This document shows positions 61,038-64,000 of a stretch of 64,000 nucleotides of DNA, one piece after another. This DNA is from Xenopus tropicalis (Eukaryota > Chordata > Amphibia > Anura > Pipidae). Below the pieces are notes generated by a model. It saw nothing but the letters and a program-made list of their open reading frames with translations. It did no database searches and was not told the DNA's origin. The first letter of the stretch is position 1. Each line of letters starts with the position of its first letter. The position numbers and the translations under genes were made by a program. The stretch covers positions 43,959,142-44,023,141 of the forward strand of contig NC_030677.2 of NCBI RefSeq assembly GCF_000004195.4, given 5' to 3'.

Positions 61038-61510
61038 ACCTAGAGAATTGAGCTTAACTGTTCTGACCCAGACAATTGAGCTATATCACTTAACCAGACC
61101 ATTGAGCTAAACTTGCTGACCCGGACCATTGAGCTACATCACTAAACCAGAACAGCAGCTTTACTTACTGAAAGTAAGCTACACTCACTGACCCAGACCA
61201 CTGAACCACACTCACTGAACCAAACTCTTGAGGTGCACTCACTGAACCAGGCCATTTAGTTAAACTTACTGAACCATACTACAGAGCTGCACTCCATGCC
61301 CCAGACCATTAAAGTGCACACTATACACCAGAAAATTCAGCTACACTCAATGACCCAGACAATTCAGCTACACTCACGAAAACAAATCATCAAACTGTTC
61401 TTAATGAACCAGACCATTGAGCTGCACTCCATACATCAGACCATTGAGATAAACTCCAAAAACAAAACCATTTAGCTATACGCAATAAACCAACGAGACA
61501 AATGAGCTGT
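61038..61510. repeat. 26-27-bp minisatellite, right segment 4
   Basis: Continues on the other side of the hAT MITE, units such as CCAGACCATTGAGCTGCACTC (first 20 typical). Confidence 0.85.
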
Positions 61511-61717
61511 ATTTTCTCTGTAATTATAAAACAGTACCTTGTACTTGATCCCAACTAAGTTATAATTATTCCTTATTGGAGGCAAAACAAGCCTGTTGGG
61601 TTTATTCAGTATTTAAATGATTTTTAGCAGACAAATTGTGGAGATCCAAATTACGGAAATATCCCAAATCGGAAACCCCCAGGTCCTGAGCATTCTGGAT
61701 AACAGGTCCCATACCTG
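61511..61717. repeat. Second satellite-type MITE relic
   Basis: From TTTTCTCTGTAATTATAAAA to CAGGTCCCATACCTG followed by TA. It corresponds to the right half of the 328-bp MITE and shares GTTATAATTATTCC and GGCAAAACAAGCC with the relic at 60446-60608, so the two may be parts of one ancestral unit. Confidence 0.75.
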
Positions 61718-61927
61718 TACCCCAAAACAATGAGCACTCCATAAACCAAACCACTGAGCTACTGTAAGCTGTACAGTTTCCATAACATAGCAAACAAGGG
61801 GAAGTTATGCTCACCACTAAATTTCAAACCATTAGATGGGGGTGCAATGAGGCTGTGATCACAAAGCTCATACAGACAGCAACAAGAGCTCCTCTGCACT
61901 CACCCATTATCAATATACAGTATATAT
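61718..61927. other. End of the minisatellite and spacer
   Basis: One or two last minisatellite units to about 61770, then anonymous sequence ending in a short TATATATA run. Confidence 0.5.
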
Positions 61928-62266
61928 ATACAGCAGTGAAGAGATCCGCACTCACAGGTCTTATAGAATTAATCTGGTGTTTATTGAGAAGACTAACGTT
62001 TCGGCTACTTCAGTAGCCTTTTTCAAAGTGACTCACACAGCTAAACCAGTGTCTAATTAACATTCAGGGGTGGGAAAAGTGGGGAATGACATCATCAACA
62101 CAAGTCAATCATTGGGGGAAAACACCAAATGGATTGACTTGTGTTGATGATGTCATTCCCCACTTTTCCCGCCCCTGAATGTTAATTAGACACTGGTTTA
62201 GCTGTGTGAGTCACTTTGAAAAAAATTCTATAAGACCTGTGAGTGCGGATCTCTTCACTGCTGTAT
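61928..62266. repeat. 339-bp fold-back with hammerhead-like motif on one arm
   Basis: ATACAGCAGTGAAGAGATCC on the left pairs with GGATCTCTTCACTGCTGTAT on the right, and arms stay paired up to a loop near 62110-62130. The left arm contains about 48 bp (61973-62020) with a hammerhead-like motif that has been deleted from the right arm. Probably opposed Penelope-type ends, as at 481-657 and 51509-51729. Confidence 0.82.
61995..62028 (-). ncRNA. Degenerate hammerhead-like motif
   Basis: Minus strand: TTTGAAAAAGGCTACTGAAG, TAGCCGAAACGTT. The stem GGCTAC/GTAGCC and GAAACGTT are well formed, but the CUGANGA core reads TTGAAAA, so catalysis is unlikely. Confidence 0.4.
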
Positions 62267-62336
62267 CTAATTCTTCACTTGGACCTGCACCCAGGCTATT
62301 GTGACCCGATTGACGTGAGTGCCGGCTCTCTCCTGA

Positions 62337-62337
<1 letters not shown>

Positions 62338-62418
<81 letters not shown>

Positions 62419-62420
62419 TA
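62338..62420. repeat. (TA)n microsatellite
   Basis: About 40 TA dinucleotides; reading frames over it are meaningless. Confidence 0.97.
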
Positions 62421-62598
62421 TATATTGAGACATATTGAGATATATTAAAGGAGAAGGAAAGGCTAATAAAGAGTTAATCTCAAGCTGCAGGCATACCTTC
62501 AGTTGTCTCAATAGTGCCCTTAAGTCTCCCCATACTTCACCTGTTCAGAAGACCAGAAGCCAAACAGGAAAAAAAAACGCTGAGCAGTGTAGAGAACA

Positions 62599-62691
62599 TT
62601 CCCATAATGCATCGCTCCTTCAACACTTGGCGACTTGTTACTGCAGGCGGCGCATGCGCACACAGCAGGAGCGTCCAGTTGCCATGGCGAT
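62599..62691 (+). promoter_or_regulatory. Cluster of ZNF143-, NRF1- and RFX-like motifs
   Basis: TTCCCATAATGCATCGC (62599-62615) fits the ZNF143/Staf site; GCGCATGCGCA (62650-62660) is the NRF1 palindrome bar its first base; GTTGCCATGGCGAT (62678-62691) fits an RFX X-box. These three motifs typify vertebrate CpG-island promoters and here lie within 95 bp inside a transposon. No TATA box. Function not shown. Confidence 0.5.
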
Positions 62692-62749
62692 GCTGAACTC
62701 TGTGACAAGCAGGTGGGGGGAGCGGGGGGGGCAGGTGTAGTGAGCGGCG

Positions 62750-62965
62750 GAGGGTTTGTGGCAGGAGCGGGGAGCTTGGGGGGGTTTGTGGAGCTTGGGG
62801 GGGTTTGTGGCAGGAGCAAGGAGCTTGGGGGGGTTTGTGGCAGGAGCGGGGAGCTTGGGGGGGTTTGTGGCAGGAGCGGGGAGCTTGGGGGGGTTTGTGG
62901 AGCTTGGGGGGGTTTGTGGCAGGAGCGGGGAGAGGCAGAGGCTTTGTGGCAGGAGGGGGGAGCGG
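62750..62965. repeat. 30-bp (and 20-bp) GC-rich minisatellite in the T2 element
   Basis: GAGCTTGGGGGGGTTTGTGG followed by CAGGAGCGGG repeats every 30 bp (62821, 62851 and so on), with 20-bp units where CAGGAGCGGG is missing. Glycine- or proline-rich frames over it are artefacts. Confidence 0.93.
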
Positions 62966-63146
62966 AGGGGGGGCTGGCTTGTGCTTTTCAGCCCATACAG
63001 ACACGCTGGAACAAGTATGTAGGTTCTAGTATGCGTATCTCTCTAAATCTTTCATTAGGCAAGCCAGGAATATAGCGTTTTTACACAGAAATAGTAGTAC
63101 TATTTAATAGTGTGCTTAATAGATTTTGACTTTCCTTCTCCTTTAA

Positions 63147-63786
63147 GACATTCTGTGCATTAAGCTACCAAGATTGTTTGTCCATATATTGCAATATACT
63201 TCAAGCTGGCCAGTTACGTCACAATCATCCCGGGTCTGGCTAGTCTTACACTCATTCAGTTTCCATAATAGGCATTGATGAATGAAGACTTCTGCAGTCC
63301 AGTGACGCAGGAATTGGTGCCAATAAGCAATTATATAGTCACTTGGAATTAATAACATTCAATTACCTACATGTTTCGGAACTATGTGTCCATGTGTAAT
63401 AACTTTTTAAAAACCTGTTTTCTGGCAGGGTTTGTAGGGGCAGTTTATGAATATGGATTATCTAATGTTTTTTTGAATTTGTGGGCTATAAAAGATGGCT
63501 AAACACAGCTAATAGATCAAAGAAATCTTCTGTTTTATTGATGTAGCTGATATTCATTCATATGTTTATGGCCCCCATATTAATTATGGCATGGAATCTG
63601 CTTGCCAAGATAGCGTTCTCCCTGGCGCAGAGAAGTAGTGTATAGAAATAGTGGATACCCATTCCTAGATAAAAAAAGTTCCTACAGTGTAAATTTCAGG
63701 ATAAAACCTACATGCTAGGATGGTGTTTCTCTGGGATAGAGTAGTGTGAGACAGACCTCTGATGTCAGGTGACTTTCTAGAACATA
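63147..63786. other. No recognisable feature
   Basis: Anonymous sequence. A 71-codon minus-strand frame (63143-63358) overlaps the end of the T2 element and has no recognised motif. Confidence 0.4.
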
Positions 63787-63900
63787 TATGTCAAACACAA
63801 GGCCCGGGGGCTAAATTCAGGCCACCTGGCTGTTTTATGTGGCCCTTGGTGAGTGTGTCTGACCATCCAGCCTAATCAATTTCCATTTTCCTCACTTAGT
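63787..63900. mobile_element. Possible hAT fragment
   Basis: TGTCAAACACAAGGCCCGGG and TTTTATGTGGCCC resemble a widespread vertebrate hAT-type repeat end, but no matching second end lies in the window. Confidence 0.3.
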
Positions 63901-63904
63901 AACT

Positions 63905-64000
63905 AAGACTAAGGGGTATATTTATCATGCTGTGTAAAAAGTGGAGTGAAGCATTACCAGTAATGTTGCCCAAGGCATCCAATCAGTAATCAGATTTCAA
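63905..64000. repeat. Partial frog intergenic repeat at the window edge
   Basis: AAGGGGTATATTTATCATGC and GCATCCAATCAGTAATCAG are of a type common in Xenopus MITEs. Cut by the window end. Confidence 0.35.

Larger units (their letters stand above)
62449..63142. mobile_element. T2/Kolobok-type element, TTAA-flanked
   Basis: Starts AGGAGAAGGAAAGGC and ends CTTTCCTTCTCCT, with TTAA at 62445-62448 and 63143-63146. TTAA duplication and AAAGG-type ends fit the Xenopus T2 (Kolobok) family; piggyBac also uses TTAA, but the ends fit T2 better. It holds a promoter-motif cluster and a GC-rich minisatellite and no transposase. Confidence 0.88.

Noticed and set aside
62243..62511. YIYIYI-type frames
   Set aside because: Translation of a TA microsatellite.
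62519..63075. Proline- and glycine-rich frames up to 155 codons
   Set aside because: They run over the G-rich minisatellite of the T2 element and across its unique flanks with no shared domain.

Overview
The window looks like vertebrate genomic DNA, almost certainly from a Xenopus frog (X. tropicalis is the best guess; this is inference from repeat content). It carries a Tc1 element with long IR/DR ends, a TTAA-flanked T2/Kolobok-type element, several hAT elements with 8-bp target duplications, Penelope-like retroelements with hammerhead-ribozyme-like motifs, CR1/L2-like and L1 LINEs, and a 328-bp palindromic MITE flanked by TA. I found no host protein-coding gene I can defend. All recognisable coding sequence belongs to broken transposable elements. 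Layout, left to right. 1-6.6 kb: a fold-back repeat, a frameshifted Penelope-like reverse transcriptase lying between two inverted arms, a second 5'-truncated Penelope copy inserted with a 16-bp target duplication, and a LINE with a second LINE 3' end nested in it. 6.6-13 kb: mostly anonymous AT-rich DNA with one 328-bp fold-back MITE. 13.2-14.85 kb: about 30 copies of a 52-bp minisatellite. 17-20.4 kb: a hAT MITE, one copy of the TA-flanked 328-bp MITE, and a 1,635-bp Tc1 transposon whose 340-codon transposase frame is broken by a single stop. 21.2-61.8 kb: a degenerate 26-27-bp minisatellite that flanks, and is interrupted by, everything in between. The main feature is a 28.8-kb satellite at 21,838-50,646. 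It is built from three interleaved monomers: A (about 821 bp), B (477 bp) and C (875 bp). They share one skeleton: a decayed copy of the 328-bp MITE plus a 164-bp tail. C carries an extra 398-bp GC-rich block. A carries a second 328-bp MITE inserted at a TA inside the first. Diagnostic variants recur at about 10-kb spacing, so multi-kilobase blocks were themselves duplicated. 50.6-57.8 kb: a Penelope-type fragment with a hammerhead-like motif ends the satellite; then come a 221-bp near-perfect palindrome between 48-bp direct repeats, decayed tandem modules, another 328-bp MITE and a truncated L1 with a 13-bp target duplication. 57.8-61.8 kb: the 27-bp minisatellite again, holding two hAT elements and two satellite-like relics. 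61.9-64 kb: a long fold-back with a hammerhead-like motif, a TA microsatellite, and a T2-type element with ZNF143-, NRF1- and RFX-like motifs plus a GC-rich minisatellite. The transposons are not a pathway; they show a history of nested insertion. The A/B/C satellite is the strongest candidate for something undescribed: a satellite seeded by a MITE, re-invaded by the same MITE, then amplified at monomer and at about 10-kb scale.
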